Source: Mesorhizobium denitrificans (GTDB lineage Bacteria > Pseudomonadota > Alphaproteobacteria > Rhizobiales > Rhizobiaceae). From it: a stretch of 64,000 nt of DNA. A program made the translations under genes and the position numbers. The stretch's first letter is position 1. Every line of letters starts with the position of its first letter. The notes beneath the pieces are model-generated. The model saw only the letters and a list, made by a program, of their open reading frames with translations. It searched no databases and was not told where the DNA came from. Location: assembly GCF_003403035.1 (NCBI RefSeq), contig NZ_QURN01000005.1, forward strand, positions 186,001 to 250,000, in the 5' to 3' direction. Below, one piece after another: positions 8,482 through 17,346 of this stretch.

Positions 8482-9513
8482 TTACCTTTTGAGCAGCCCG
8501 CGATCTATCAGCGAGCGACCGCTGGCGACAATTGCCTCTTCGCGCGAGCGCGGCTGCCAGCCTAACAGGCGGCGCGCTTTCTCACTGCTGGCATTCTTGG
8601 TGCGCCCAAGTTCCGCCTTGCCCGCCTGCCGCGCGGTTGCGCTGAACAGACCGGCGACGCGTACCACCCAATCAGGCAGCACACGCGTGGAAACACGGGA
8701 GGCGGCAGAGCCAAGCGCGTGTTTAAGCGCCTGCGCGATTTCCTTGACCGTCATGAAATCGCCAGCGACCGCGATGAACCGCTCGCCTGCCGCCGTCGGA
8801 GCGGTCATGGCGGCGATGTGAAGATCCGCCACGTCGCGTACATCTACCACGCCGAACATCAGCCTTGGCAGGAAAGGCACGCTACCTTCCAGCATGGATT
8901 TTACAGACGCGATTGACGGCGGATAGTCCGGCCCCAGAAGCGGGCCGAAGATGCCGACAGGGTTGATGACGGCAAGCTCAAGACCAGCGCCGTCCCCACG
9001 CACGAACTCCCATGCCGCACGCTCGGCCACCGTCTTGGATTTTACGTAGGGCGTAATGTCTGCCTTCTCGTCGGTCCAATCAGCTTCGGTGAACGGCTCG
9101 CGCTTCGGGGCGCGACGATAGCCGACGGCGGCGAAGGAGGATGTCAGCACCACGCGCTTGACGCCAGCGTCACGCGCGGCGCGCAAGACCCGCAGCGAGC
9201 CATCCCGCGCCGGTATAATCAACTCGTCTTCATTGGCGGGCTGTTTTTCAGGAAATGGCGAAGCGACATGCAGGACAAACGCGCAGCCCGCAGCGGCTTC
9301 GCGCCATGCCGCATCCGCAGAAAGATCGGCAACCGCAAACTCAAGCTGGCGGGCGTCTACACCGGCATTTGCGAGCAAAGTGCGAAGCTCTGCCTCACGC
9401 TCTGGTCGCCGGACGGTCGTGCGAACGCGATAGCCCTTTTCCAACAGCTTGACGATGCAGTGTGAGCCAAGAAAGCCCGAACCACCTGTTACAAGAACCA
9501 GTTCGCCCGGCAT
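8482..9513 (-). CDS. NAD(P)-dependent epimerase/dihydroflavonol-4-reductase family protein
   Basis: An extended SDR of 343 residues. The cofactor motif GGSGFLG is at 10-16, Ser125/Ser126 lie in VVLTSSFAAVG, and Tyr156-x3-Lys160 (YVKSK) completes the catalytic set. Overall it resembles the dihydroflavonol reductase/aldehyde reductase branch, which reduces carbonyls on small molecules, rather than sugar epimerases. It begins 3 nt after the kup stop, so the two are probably one transcript, although no functional link between K+ uptake and this reductase is evident. The substrate cannot be told from sequence. Confidence 0.85.
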   Translation of the reverse strand: MPGELVLVTGGSGFLGSHCIVKLLEKGYRVRTTVRRPEREAELRTLLANAGVDARQLEFAVADLSADAAWREAAAGCAFVLHVASPFPEKQPANEDELIIPARDGSLRVLRAARDAGVKRVVLTSSFAAVGYRRAPKREPFTEADWTDEKADITPYVKSKTVAERAAWEFVRGDGAGLELAVINPVGIFGPLLGPDYPPSIASVKSMLEGSVPFLPRLMFGVVDVRDVADLHIAAMTAPTAAGERFIAVAGDFMTVKEIAQALKHALGSAASRVSTRVLPDWVVRVAGLFSATARQAGKAELGRTKNASSEKARRLLGWQPRSREEAIVASGRSLIDRGLLKR

Positions 9514-9516
9514 CGG

Positions 9517-11439
9517 CTAGATCGTGACCTGCGTGCCAACTTCAACAACGCGCCCGGTCGGAATCTGGAAATACTCCGTCGCATCGGCAGCGGTGCGCGC
9601 CAGCGAAATGAACAGCTTGTCCTGCCACATTGGCATTCCCGAATTGGCCGAAGCCTTCAACGCGCGACGCGACAGGAAGAACGATGTCGTCATAATGTCG
9701 AACTTCCAGCCCTGCTTGCGGCAGATTGCCAAGGCCTTCGGAATGTTTGGCTGCTCCATATAGCCGAACGTCATGGACACGCGCATGAACAGATCATTGA
9801 TCTGCTCGATCTTGACGCGCTCGCCCTTGGCGACGGTCGGCGTGGGTGCGGTTACGACAGACAAAACGACATTCTGCTCGTGCAGGACCTTGTAGTGCTT
9901 GAGGCTGTGCATAAGCGCGGTTGGCGCGCTTTGCGGGTCCGACGTCAGGAACACAGCCGTGCCGGAAACAATTTGCGGCGGCTTCCGCGAAAGGCTGTCG
10001 ACCAGCACTTCCAACGGAATTTCGTTCTTGCGCGTTTTATCGAAGAGATAGCGGCTGCCACGCACCCAGGTCCACATGACCAGCAGAACAGTGAACGCAA
10101 CCGCCAGCGATGCCCAACCGCCATCCAGCACCTTCACGATGTTGGACGAGAAGAAGCCTATGTCGATGAAGGCGAACACAGCGGTCAATCCACCCGCGAG
10201 CCAAAGCGGCATCTTCCAGATGCGCGTCATGACCACGAACAGCAGCAGCGTCGTCATCAACATGTTGCCGGTGACGGAAATGCCATATGCAGCGGCCAGA
10301 TCGCTCGATTCCTCAAAGCCAATCACCAGCAACAGCACCACGACGGCCAGCAGGAAATTGACGCGCGGCATATAAATCTGGCCCGACTGCGTTTCAGACG
10401 TGTGCAGAATATTCAAGCGCGGCAGCAGATTGAGCTGCACCGCCTGCCGCGTCAACGAGAACGCACCGGAAATAACGGCCTGACTTGCTATGACCGTTGC
10501 GCAGGTCGCGAGGCCAACCATCGGGATCAAAGCCCAGCCGCGATTCATTTCAAAGAACGGATGGCCGATGTCGCCCTGATGCGAGAGCACATACGCCCCC
10601 TGCCCCACGTAGTTCAGCAACAGACAGGGGAAAACCACCGACAGCCAGGCCAGAACGATCGGTTTACGCCCGAAGTGCCCAAGGTCCGCATACAGCGCTT
10701 CCGCACCGGTGACGGCGAGGAAAATCGCACCGATGGTGACGAAGGCCACATCGGGCTGATGTGTCAGAAACCCGATGATGTAATAGGGATTGACGGCATA
10801 GAGGATCGTTGGATCGTCGAAAATGTGACCCAGCCCGGACGCACCGATGGCCAGAAACCAAACCAAGGTGATTGGGCCGAACACGATACCCACATTGCCG
10901 GTTCCAAAGCGCTGGACGGCAAACAACCCAACCAGAATCACGATCGTTATGGGCACCACATAGGGATCGAAAGAGGGCGTGACCGTTTTCAGGCCCTCGA
11001 CCGCCGACAGCACCGAAATCGCAGGCGTAATGACGGCATCGCCGTAAAACAGCGAAGCGCCAAGCATGCCGATGATGAGAATCGATGCGGGCCTGCTCTT
11101 GAAGCTGCTGCGCGCGAGCGCCATCAGCGACAGCGTACCGCCCTCGCCCTTATTGTCCGCCCGCAGAACGAACATGATGTATTTGATGGTGACGATGATC
11201 GTCAGCGCCCAGATGATGAGCGACAGCACGCCCAGAATATCCTCGCGCGACGCAACCTGCCCGCTCGCCGAAGCGATGAGCGCTTCGCGAAAGGCATAGA
11301 TCGGGCTTGTGCCGATATCGCCATAGACGACACCAAGAGCACCTAGGGTTAGCACACCCATGCTTTGCTGGGGGTGACCCGTATGATCGGCATAAACCGG
11401 CTGCTGACCGGATTCTGGGCCGATTTCGGCATTGGCCAT
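9517..11439 (-). CDS. kup: Kup-type potassium uptake protein
   Basis: 640 residues with about twelve transmembrane helices and a long cytoplasmic C-terminal domain. The start [21 protein letters not shown] is the family's defining N-terminal motif, and the segment [19 protein letters not shown] is also conserved. Kup proteins bring in K+ with H+. The frame reaches further upstream to a TTG at 11499, but the ATG at 11439 ([11 protein letters not shown]) gives the usual length and has GGAG upstream. The same organism group often has several kup copies; only one is visible here. Confidence 0.95.
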   Translation of the reverse strand: MANAEIGPESGQQPVYADHTGHPQQSMGVLTLGALGVVYGDIGTSPIYAFREALIASASGQVASREDILGVLSLIIWALTIIVTIKYIMFVLRADNKGEGGTLSLMALARSSFKSRPASILIIGMLGASLFYGDAVITPAISVLSAVEGLKTVTPSFDPYVVPITIVILVGLFAVQRFGTGNVGIVFGPITLVWFLAIGASGLGHIFDDPTILYAVNPYYIIGFLTHQPDVAFVTIGAIFLAVTGAEALYADLGHFGRKPIVLAWLSVVFPCLLLNYVGQGAYVLSHQGDIGHPFFEMNRGWALIPMVGLATCATVIASQAVISGAFSLTRQAVQLNLLPRLNILHTSETQSGQIYMPRVNFLLAVVVLLLVIGFEESSDLAAAYGISVTGNMLMTTLLLFVVMTRIWKMPLWLAGGLTAVFAFIDIGFFSSNIVKVLDGGWASLAVAFTVLLVMWTWVRGSRYLFDKTRKNEIPLEVLVDSLSRKPPQIVSGTAVFLTSDPQSAPTALMHSLKHYKVLHEQNVVLSVVTAPTPTVAKGERVKIEQINDLFMRVSMTFGYMEQPNIPKALAICRKQGWKFDIMTTSFFLSRRALKASANSGMPMWQDKLFISLARTAADATEYFQIPTGRVVEVGTQVTI

Positions 11440-11547
11440 TCCTGGACCACTCCAAAATTGTGAGCGCGCTGAACTAGTCACGTTGCAGTGCAAAATCAAG
11501 TGGCGTTGCGCGCGGGCCCCTCTCTTCGCCCATATAGATACTCTATT

Positions 11548-12309
11548 TCACATTTGCGACCGAGCGCCAGCCCAGCCACAAGCTTTCAAAAAGCGGCGTA
11601 CCGTTTCCGGCATTCCGAACTCCAGCGCGTCCGCGGTGAGGCCATGCCCTATGGAAACCTCCGCAAGGAAAGGGACGCGCTTCATCAGCGCCGGAAGATT
11701 GGCTACCGTAAGGTCATGCCCAGCATTGACATCCAGCCCGGCGGCGCTTGCGGCCTCCGCCGCTTTTTGCAGCAAATCCAACTGCTTGCGCGCCCTTTCA
11801 GAATCATCGTGGCAGCCGCCATACGGCCCCGTATAGAGCTCAATCCGATCTGTTCCAGTATCCGCAGCCGCGCGCATTCCTTCCGCATCCGGGTCTGAAA
11901 AGAGCGAAACGCGGAAGCCCGATTTCTTGAGCCGCTTGACGATTGGAGCGAGATACGCGCCTTGCTTGCGAAAATCCCAACCGTGATCGGAGGTGGGCTG
12001 GGCGGGATCATCCGGCACAAGCGTTACCTGCTCCGGCTGATTTTTTTCCACAAGCTGGAGAAATTCCTCGGTCGGATAACCTTCAATGTTGAATTCCGCC
12101 TGTGGAAATTCGTCGTCAATCAGCGCGCGAATTTCTGGAAGATCGGAATTGCGCGTGTGGCGCTCGTCCGGCCTTGGATGAACGGTCAGGCCATGCGCGC
12201 CCGCTGCGAGCGCGATGCGACCAAGATGCGTTACGCTCGGCCAAGGCAGGTCACGCCTGTTTCGCAAGAGCGCCACTGCGTTGAGATTGACTGACAATTT
12301 CGCTGGCAT
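11548..12309 (-). CDS. pdxJ: Pyridoxine 5'-phosphate synthase
   Basis: 253 residues, the standard length. The sequence opens with [17 protein letters not shown] and contains [37 protein letters not shown] and the closing [12 protein letters not shown], all typical of the PdxJ TIM barrel. It condenses 1-deoxyxylulose 5-phosphate with 3-amino-2-oxopropyl phosphate to make pyridoxine 5'-phosphate, the last ring-closing step of the DXP-dependent vitamin B6 pathway. It lies between kup and a helicase gene on the same strand, with gaps of 108 and 73 nt, so it may be its own transcript. Confidence 0.96.
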   Translation of the reverse strand: MPAKLSVNLNAVALLRNRRDLPWPSVTHLGRIALAAGAHGLTVHPRPDERHTRNSDLPEIRALIDDEFPQAEFNIEGYPTEEFLQLVEKNQPEQVTLVPDDPAQPTSDHGWDFRKQGAYLAPIVKRLKKSGFRVSLFSDPDAEGMRAAADTGTDRIELYTGPYGGCHDDSERARKQLDLLQKAAEAASAAGLDVNAGHDLTVANLPALMKRVPFLAEVSIGHGLTADALEFGMPETVRRFLKACGWAGARSQM

Positions 12310-12382
12310 GTTCGTTTCCGTGGAATTTGCGCGACGCTACGACAATTCCGCGCAAGATGCTGGGCCGGTGTTTTGGTCCAGA

Positions 12383-13510
12383 TTATCGCACAATGGTCAA
12401 TTGCTCCGCAGCGCGGGTGATGGCGGTGTATAGCCATCGCTGGCGGGTTTCCTTGAACGCGTAGCTCTCATCGAAAAGCACCACATTGTTCCACTGCGAA
12501 CCCTGCGCCTTATGTACGGTCAGGGCATAGCCGAAGTCGAAATCATCGTAGCGCTTCTTGGTTTGCCACGGAATTTCCTCTTCCTGATCCTCAAACGCAG
12601 CTTTCAGGAGCTTGATCTTTGCGACACCGCGATCCGGATCGTCCTCTTCAGGCGAAACAAGCAGATTTATGCCGGGTTTCACAGTCTCGCGCGAAGATGT
12701 CATGACCTTCCACAGCGAGCCGTTCAGCAAGCCTTTGGCGGGATCATTGCGCAGGCAAACGAGCTTGTCTCCGGCCTGCGGATGCGCCGCCTCAAACCCC
12801 TTCAATTGGCGGAGCCTTTTATTGTATCTGCGCCGGGTCTGGTTACGGCCCACCAAAACCTGATCGGCAGCCAATACGATCTCTTGATTGATTTCGTCGC
12901 GATCGATGACGCGCGCACTGCCATAGTCTCCGTGCTCGACGTCACGTCCCTCACGCACGTCCAAAGCCAGCTTGATAATGGGATTGTCACGCGCCTGACG
13001 ATGAATTTCCGTCAGCAGATAGTCCGGCTCATGCTCCGTAAAGAAGCCGCCGCCAGAAATGGGCGGCAACTGGCCAGGATCGCCAAGCACGAGAATGGGC
13101 GTGCCGAACGACATCAGGTCGCGCCCGAGCTGCTCATCCACCATAGAGCATTCGTCAATGATAATAAGCTTGGCCTTGGCGACCGGGCTCTGTCTGTTCA
13201 GCGAGAAGGTCGGCGACATGGTGGTCTTGCCGGTCGACTCATCCTCGACCTGCTCTTCGCCGCGCGGACGATAGATCAGCGAATGGATCGTGCGCGCATT
13301 GGTGGCGCCTTTCGAACGCAACACCTGTGCGGCCTTGCCCGTGAAGGCAGCGAATTGAACCTGTCCGTCCACATGCTCAGCAAAGTAGCGCGCGAGCGTG
13401 GTTTTGCCCGTTCCTGCATAGCCGAAAAGCCGGAACATTTGCGGACGCCCGCTCTTCAGCCAGCGCGCGACCGCTTTTAGCGCTTCGTCCTGTTGGGGTG
13501 AAAATTCCAT
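12383..13510 (-). CDS. RecD-like/Dda-like SF1B DNA helicase
   Basis: A compact 375-residue superfamily 1 helicase. Walker A GYAGTGKT is at 30-37, Walker B IIIDE ends at Glu120, motif III is GDPGQLPP (143-150), and the C-terminal motif V/VI region is ALTVHKAQGSQWNNVVLF...YTAITRA. This size and motif spacing match phage-T4-Dda-like and RecD2-type 5'-3' helicases, which lack nuclease domains. I start at the ATG at 13510 (MEFSPQQDEA), since the upstream TTG at 13546 adds only unconserved residues. It stands alone, not next to recBC or addAB. A role in replication-fork or repair processing is plausible but unproven. Confidence 0.85.
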   Translation of the reverse strand: MEFSPQQDEALKAVARWLKSGRPQMFRLFGYAGTGKTTLARYFAEHVDGQVQFAAFTGKAAQVLRSKGATNARTIHSLIYRPRGEEQVEDESTGKTTMSPTFSLNRQSPVAKAKLIIIDECSMVDEQLGRDLMSFGTPILVLGDPGQLPPISGGGFFTEHEPDYLLTEIHRQARDNPIIKLALDVREGRDVEHGDYGSARVIDRDEINQEIVLAADQVLVGRNQTRRRYNKRLRQLKGFEAAHPQAGDKLVCLRNDPAKGLLNGSLWKVMTSSRETVKPGINLLVSPEEDDPDRGVAKIKLLKAAFEDQEEEIPWQTKKRYDDFDFGYALTVHKAQGSQWNNVVLFDESYAFKETRQRWLYTAITRAAEQLTIVR

Positions 13511-13600
13511 AACATTCGAGTGGCAGGATTCGGGTTTAATAGACAAGTGCCTGAATCATCCGATACCAGAACATAACAGGAACACAAGTCCCGGCTTTAT

Positions 13601-15769
13601 TTAGCTTCCGTCTCCCCCACTGGCCGCAGCCTTGCGCCGGCGGATACGCGTTGCCGTTGCAGCAACCTTATCGTCTGCTGCCTCATCATGATGGACATGG
13701 ACAGAGGCGATAGGAATAATGATTCCTGCTTCCTTGAAGGCTTGCTTGATCGCGATATAGAACCTGCGCTTCATGCCGAATGCTTGACCCGGCTTGCGCG
13801 TGGATTTGAGCCGCAAAACAACACCATATTCGCCGAAATCCTGCACACCCTGCATTTTTATAGGCTCGATAACGTAAGGGGCGAACTCTGGATCTTCTGC
13901 AATCTGCAGCCCGACCTTCTTGATAAGCTTGCGGGCGGCATCGATGTCAGTGTCATAGCCGACCGTGATATTAAATTTGTCGGTGGTCCAGTCGCGGCTC
14001 TGGTTCTGCACCGCACCGAGTTCGCCGAACGGGATGGTGTACAGCGCACCGCGGTGGTGTCGGAGCTTTACGGAGCGAAGACTGAAGCTTTCCACCGTAC
14101 CCATGTACTTTCCGCTACTGATGTATTCGCCGACGCGGAACGCATCATCGAGAAGATAGAAAATGCCGGATATGATATCTTTTACGAGCGTTTGCGCACC
14201 GAAGCCGACCGCGACGCCGACAACGCCCGCACCTGCGATAAGCGGCCCAATCTGAATGCCTATCGACGACAGGATCATCAGTACCGCCATCACAACGATG
14301 ACCGCGAAAACCATGTTTTTGATAATCGGCAACAGCGTCAGCAATCGCATCTGACGAGTATCGATCTCGTGAGCGGCTTCGCCGCCGGATATCCGCGCAA
14401 CGCCAAGACGACGCTCAATAACAGCCTTGATAATGCTCCAGCCGAAATCTGCGGCGAGTACGATGACAGCAGCGTTGAGCAACGCACGCAGGATCAAGTT
14501 CAGCGTCGGATGCTCCTGGCTTTGCATACTGGATATGCCAAGCCCAAATGCACGCGCCAGCAGATACGCACTCAGCGCGATAAGTGCGACACGGATGCCG
14601 CGATCAATCAATGCAACACTTATGGCTGGCATAGCAGAACCCGGCTCATCGGCAGGATCGGCCCGCAGCAAATAGTGAACTGCTCTGTGCGCGAGATAGA
14701 TCAGGAAGGGCACACCCACGGCGGCAATCGTCAGCCACATTGCAAACCAAAGGCCGGCAAGCCGCATTAGCCAGAAAATGATGAAAAACAGAGTGAGCAA
14801 CCAAGTTATGGCAGTGTGCCCAAGCTTTCGTTTGTGGGGAATGAGGCTCGCATCGCGCGGGCGCAACCAGACGGCAAGAAGCGTCAAGATCAGCAGAATC
14901 GTGCTGGTTGGAACTGACATTGCCAACATGCCGTCCTTGGTAAAGCCGAGCAGCGGAGCAAATGAAAGAGTCGCCGCCACGAGCCCAAACCAAACCGCAA
15001 TTATGAGCAGCCACCGGAACCAATGATCTGCCGCCGCATTCGAAATTGGCAGTGCCCGAAGTGCCTCAGCATTATCAATTTGCATGAACGTAGGGATCAA
15101 CGTGCTGGCAACATAGGCTCGCACAGCCCACACCCCGATAGCGGCAGTGAGATAAGCCAGCACGATTTCGCGCAGCAAGGGCGGCCATTGAAACATCAGA
15201 AACGCTCCGGCGCTGCCGACCACGAAAGCGCAAATCAGAAGCGTCGCATAGAGATTGCGCCCGCCGAACCGTTTTGCCCGCCCAAGCGGCGTCGTGTGGG
15301 GCAGCTTGATGATCCACTGCCGCAAGCGCGCTGTCAGCCGGTAAATGATCGCCGATAATACAACACCCGCAACGATGAACGTGGCAACGATCAGGAACAC
15401 GCCGAACAATCCGCGATTCGCGAATTCGAGCATGGTGATGGTGCGCGCGCGCGCAAACTCTTCAGGCAACTGCGGCACCGCCCGAATGATGCGCTGCACA
15501 TGCTCCCTTATCCGCTCAAGCCCGGTAGAAACCATCGACTTCGACATTGCGTCGTCGGGTTGCGCGGGCGCGGCATCTGCAGGCTGAGCCGCTTGCGATG
15601 ATTGTTTCGCGAGCCAATCCTTAACCGTCGGATCTGACAGGAGCTGAATCAGCTGATCAACTTTTTCGGGTGATGGCGCACTCTGTGCCTGGCTAAAGGC
15701 GGGCATGATTAGAGCCAGCATCATCAAGACGGCTGTCACGATTAGCGAACGCAAACGCTGCAAAGCCAT
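13601..15769 (-). CDS. Large MscS-family mechanosensitive channel
   Basis: 722 residues. A signal peptide (about 27 residues, ending near AFSQAQS) is followed by a periplasmic segment, some ten transmembrane helices and a C-terminal MscS core. The pore-lining helix and beta domain are seen in the AGVVGVAVGFGAQTLVKDIISG and FRVGEYISSGKYMGTVESF segments. Large MscS relatives of the MscK/YbiO kind open on osmotic downshock and release ions. The frame runs on 112 codons upstream across the lysE gene; the ATG at 15769 is chosen because the signal peptide begins there. The C-terminus is basic (RIRRRKAAA). Confidence 0.9.
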   Translation of the reverse strand: MALQRLRSLIVTAVLMMLALIMPAFSQAQSAPSPEKVDQLIQLLSDPTVKDWLAKQSSQAAQPADAAPAQPDDAMSKSMVSTGLERIREHVQRIIRAVPQLPEEFARARTITMLEFANRGLFGVFLIVATFIVAGVVLSAIIYRLTARLRQWIIKLPHTTPLGRAKRFGGRNLYATLLICAFVVGSAGAFLMFQWPPLLREIVLAYLTAAIGVWAVRAYVASTLIPTFMQIDNAEALRALPISNAAADHWFRWLLIIAVWFGLVAATLSFAPLLGFTKDGMLAMSVPTSTILLILTLLAVWLRPRDASLIPHKRKLGHTAITWLLTLFFIIFWLMRLAGLWFAMWLTIAAVGVPFLIYLAHRAVHYLLRADPADEPGSAMPAISVALIDRGIRVALIALSAYLLARAFGLGISSMQSQEHPTLNLILRALLNAAVIVLAADFGWSIIKAVIERRLGVARISGGEAAHEIDTRQMRLLTLLPIIKNMVFAVIVVMAVLMILSSIGIQIGPLIAGAGVVGVAVGFGAQTLVKDIISGIFYLLDDAFRVGEYISSGKYMGTVESFSLRSVKLRHHRGALYTIPFGELGAVQNQSRDWTTDKFNITVGYDTDIDAARKLIKKVGLQIAEDPEFAPYVIEPIKMQGVQDFGEYGVVLRLKSTRKPGQAFGMKRRFYIAIKQAFKEAGIIIPIASVHVHHDEAADDKVAATATRIRRRKAAASGGDGS

Positions 15770-15855
15770 TACCGCCGACCCCTCAACTATTCTCGCCTGA
15801 CAATATCCACTGCGGCGCCGCCGTCCAGTCGCAGATTTCGTTGATGTCGAGGCGA

Positions 15856-16452
15856 TTATTTCAGCATAGGCCAGAGCGTCGCAGCAAGCAGCACACCCAT
15901 TGCGATGTTGAACCATTTGAGCCGGACCGGGTTGGACAGGAAGCCACGAAGCCCAACGCCAAACGCTGCCCACGTCGAAACCGAAGGAAAATTCGTAAGC
16001 GCGAAAACCAGCCCAATCAACAGCACGGACTGATAAGGGTTCTGCGCATCCTGATAGAGCGCCATGGCGGTTATCGCCATGACCCATGCTTTCGGATTTA
16101 CCCATTGGAAAAGCGAGGCCTCAACAAAGCTCATAGGCCGCAGCTTTTCATCGCCACCGCTGCCCATCTTGCGCGACATCGCGATCTTCCACGCAAGATA
16201 AAGCAGATACGTGCCGCCAAGAACTTTCAATGCAAAGTGCAGTTGCGGAAAGGCGGTCAGGATCGCGCCAAGACCAAAACCAACACCCATCAGCAACGTG
16301 AAGAAGCCAAAGCCAATTCCGCACATATGCGGGATCGTGCGGACGAAACCGAAATTCACACCTGAAGCCAACAACATGAAGTTGTTCGGCCCCGGAGTGA
16401 TCGAGGTCACAAACGCATAAACCAGCAAGGCGACAAGTGTTTCGTATGTCAT
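15856..16452 (-). CDS. LysE/RhtB-family amino acid exporter
   Basis: 198 residues with six predicted membrane helices and the family signature TSITPGPNNFMLLASGVNFG near the N-terminus, plus GTYLLYLAWK and FQWVNPKAW. Members export amino acids or their derivatives (lysine, threonine, homoserine lactone). The start MTYETLVALL at 16452 is favoured over an upstream in-frame codon at 16533 because it matches where family members begin. It is the only gene between the MscS channel and the palindromic element after ilvN. The substrate is unknown. Confidence 0.9.
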   Translation of the reverse strand: MTYETLVALLVYAFVTSITPGPNNFMLLASGVNFGFVRTIPHMCGIGFGFFTLLMGVGFGLGAILTAFPQLHFALKVLGGTYLLYLAWKIAMSRKMGSGGDEKLRPMSFVEASLFQWVNPKAWVMAITAMALYQDAQNPYQSVLLIGLVFALTNFPSVSTWAAFGVGLRGFLSNPVRLKWFNIAMGVLLAATLWPMLK

Positions 16453-16580
16453 GTCAGGAATCCGAAATAGATCGGCGCGGACAGTTGCCAAAGCAATACG
16501 CAACTGTCCAACCCATTGTTGTCCCGGTGACAATTGAGGCAGATGAGCCTAGCCGCCCCGACGACGATAGTTAGATATAC

Positions 16581-16730
16581 CCCTCATCCGCCTGCCGGCC
16601 CCTTCTCCCACAAGGGGAGAAGGGGAACAGCTGAGACGTCTCGCGCAATCTGCAACGTTAAAGGCTGAAACGTTGTTGCAATTTTCTCCTTCTCACCTTG
16701 TGGGAGAAGTTCGCGGTAGCGGGATGAGGA
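16581..16730. repeat. 150-bp nested palindromic element, RIME-like
   Basis: Outer arms CCTCATCC (16582-16589) and GGATGAGG (16722-16729) enclose a 14-bp perfect pair, CTTCTCCCACAAGG at 16602-16615 and its complement at 16696-16709. The left half also folds on itself (CCCCTTCTCCC with GGGGAGAAGGGG). Multi-hairpin intergenic units with this CCTCATCCG / CTTCTCCC content are widespread in rhizobia; I call it RIME-like from memory of that group. A shorter relative lies at 43711-43755. It is 10 nt past the ilvN stop and could serve as its transcript end. Confidence 0.75.
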
Positions 16731-16739
16731 TTGTTTTGC

Positions 16740-17312
16740 CTACATGCCCTGCGCGCCGCGGTTCATGGCGGCGACGCCTGTGCGGCAAACTTCCACCAAG
16801 CCGAGAGGAGCCATGATGCCGATAAATTGCTCGATCTTCGCGACCGCCCCGGTGATCTCGAAAATGAAATGACCGGTGTTTGCGTCAATGACCTTCGCGC
16901 GGAACGCTTCCGCCAAACGAAGCGCTTCGACGCGCGCGTCACCCGTGCCAGCTACCTTAATCAGCGCAAGCTCGCGCGCGAGCGGCCTGTCCTGGCCGAG
17001 CTCCTCAGCGCGAACGGAAAGATCCACCACGCGGTGAACCGGCACGATGCGCTCAAGCTGGCTCTTGATCTGCTCGAGAACATGCGGGGTGCCGCGCGTA
17101 ACGACAGTGATGCGCGACAGGTGCTTCTCGTGTTCCGTCTCGGAGACCGTTAGGCTTTCAATGTTGTAGCCGCGACCCGAGAACAGGCCGATAACGCGGG
17201 CGAGAACGCCCGGTTCGTTGTCCACGAGCACGGACAGCGTATGTGTTTCGGGCCGCGCCGTTTCCTTGGCGATGAAGTAGGCCGAACCGGTTGGTTGCAT
17301 TTGAGCAGACAT
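16740..17312 (-). CDS. ilvN: Acetolactate synthase small (regulatory) subunit
   Basis: 190 residues. An ACT domain begins at about residue 25 (HTLSVLVDNEPGVLARVIGLFSGRGYNIESLTV), followed by the second regulatory half with KVIDANTGHFIFEITG and IEQFIGIMAPLGLVEVCRTG. It binds valine and gives feedback inhibition to the catalytic subunit. The start at 17312 (MSAQMQPTG) has GGAAAGAAATAC before it; the in-frame extension to 17426 runs back across the ilvB stop. It lies 34 nt after ilvB and is surely in the same operon, which is governed by the attenuator at 19177-19288. Confidence 0.96.
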   Translation of the reverse strand: MSAQMQPTGSAYFIAKETARPETHTLSVLVDNEPGVLARVIGLFSGRGYNIESLTVSETEHEKHLSRITVVTRGTPHVLEQIKSQLERIVPVHRVVDLSVRAEELGQDRPLARELALIKVAGTGDARVEALRLAEAFRAKVIDANTGHFIFEITGAVAKIEQFIGIMAPLGLVEVCRTGVAAMNRGAQGM

Positions 17313-17346
17313 GTATTTCTTTCCGTCTTTCGATCTTCGGGTTCGG

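Noticed and set aside
15770-16105. N-terminal extension of the MscS gene across lysE
   Set aside because: The signal peptide begins at the ATG at 15769 and the extension is the overlap of another gene's frame.
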